5,139 nt of DNA from Gammaproteobacteria bacterium (GTDB lineage: Bacteria > Pseudomonadota > Gammaproteobacteria > SZUA-229), in contig DRLE01000208.1 in the NCBI GenBank assembly GCA_011051475.1, forward strand, positions 1-5,139, in the 5' to 3' direction. This document shows, one piece after another, positions 4,967-5,139 of the stretch. A model generated the notes under the pieces. It had not been told where the DNA came from. It did not search any database and saw nothing but the letters and a program-made list of their open reading frames with translations. The first letter of the stretch is position 1. Each line of letters opens with the position of its first letter. The position numbers and the translations under genes were made by a program.

Positions 4967-5139
4967 TCAGCCTCCCGTCACCGGCGGGAAAAAAGCGACC
5001 TCGTCGCCGTCATTGACCGTGGCGTCGGGTTTGACGTACTCCATATTGATCGCGCACAGGGTATTGGCCGGCATGGCCATATTATCGGTGGCCTGCGCCC
5101 ACACCGTCTGTACGTCCGTGGGTGTGGCGATATCCAGGA
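4967..5139 (-). CDS. moaD: Molybdopterin synthase sulfur carrier subunit MoaD (N-terminal part outside window)
   Basis: The 56 C-terminal residues are visible, out of about 80-85 usual for the family; the 5' end lies beyond the right edge. The protein ends EVAFFPPVTGG and then TGA. The Gly-Gly C terminus is the diagnostic feature of the ubiquitin-like MoaD/ThiS fold: it is adenylated by MoeB and converted to the thiocarboxylate that MoaE uses. The INMEYVKPDATVNDGDEVAFFPP region is typical of MoaD. It is followed directly by moaE in the usual moaD-moaE order. The upstream region and promoter are not in the window. Confidence 0.93.
   Translation of the reverse strand, partial: LDIATPTDVQTVWAQATDNMAMPANTLCAINMEYVKPDATVNDGDEVAFFPPVTGG

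Overview
The window reads as chromosomal DNA of a Gram-negative proteobacterium, most likely a gammaproteobacterium. Three things support this: an outer-membrane-type protein, a lipoprotein and exported proteins with Sec signals; a 455-residue DegQ-type protease, the same length as the E. coli enzyme; and an intergenic pair of REP sequences of the GTGGGAGCGG...CCGCGA type known from Pseudomonas and Xanthomonas relatives. Genus cannot be told from the sequence.

Layout. Positions 1-188 hold the 3' end of a membrane-protein gene, which overlaps by one base (TGATG) a DUF1207 outer-membrane-type protein (188-1186). A secreted c-type cytochrome of the class II / cytochrome c' type follows (1286-1894). 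Next is a convergent gap made of 7-bp repeats around a terminator-like hairpin (1903-2045). On the minus strand lies an FKBP-type peptidyl-prolyl isomerase lipoprotein (2044-2778). It is divergent from a DegQ/Do-family periplasmic serine protease (2969-4336), and the intergenic region has a plausible sigma-70 promoter on each strand. A second convergent gap (4337-4533) is almost entirely nested palindromes. The window ends with the minus-strand molybdopterin synthase genes moaE (4534-4962) and moaD (4967 to beyond the right edge).

How the genes work together. The isomerase and DegQ form a divergent envelope protein-quality-control pair: one speeds proline isomerisation during folding, the other degrades or chaperones misfolded periplasmic protein. 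MoaD and MoaE together make the dithiolene sulfurs of molybdopterin. The cytochrome and the DUF1207 protein are envelope proteins of unknown specific role.

The least explained part is the pair of repeat elements in the two convergent gaps. Both have a left arm of heptamers written AGTnnnn, a core with a hairpin, and a right arm of heptamers written nnnnACT. The heptamer is AGTTGGC in the first element and AGTGAAT in the second. The second element encloses a REP doublet (REPIN-like) inside a perfect 32-bp inverted repeat. The stop codon of the isomerase is partly made of the first heptamer, and the stop codons of degQ and moaE lie inside further hairpins at the element's edges. This shared grammar is the main candidate for something undescribed.
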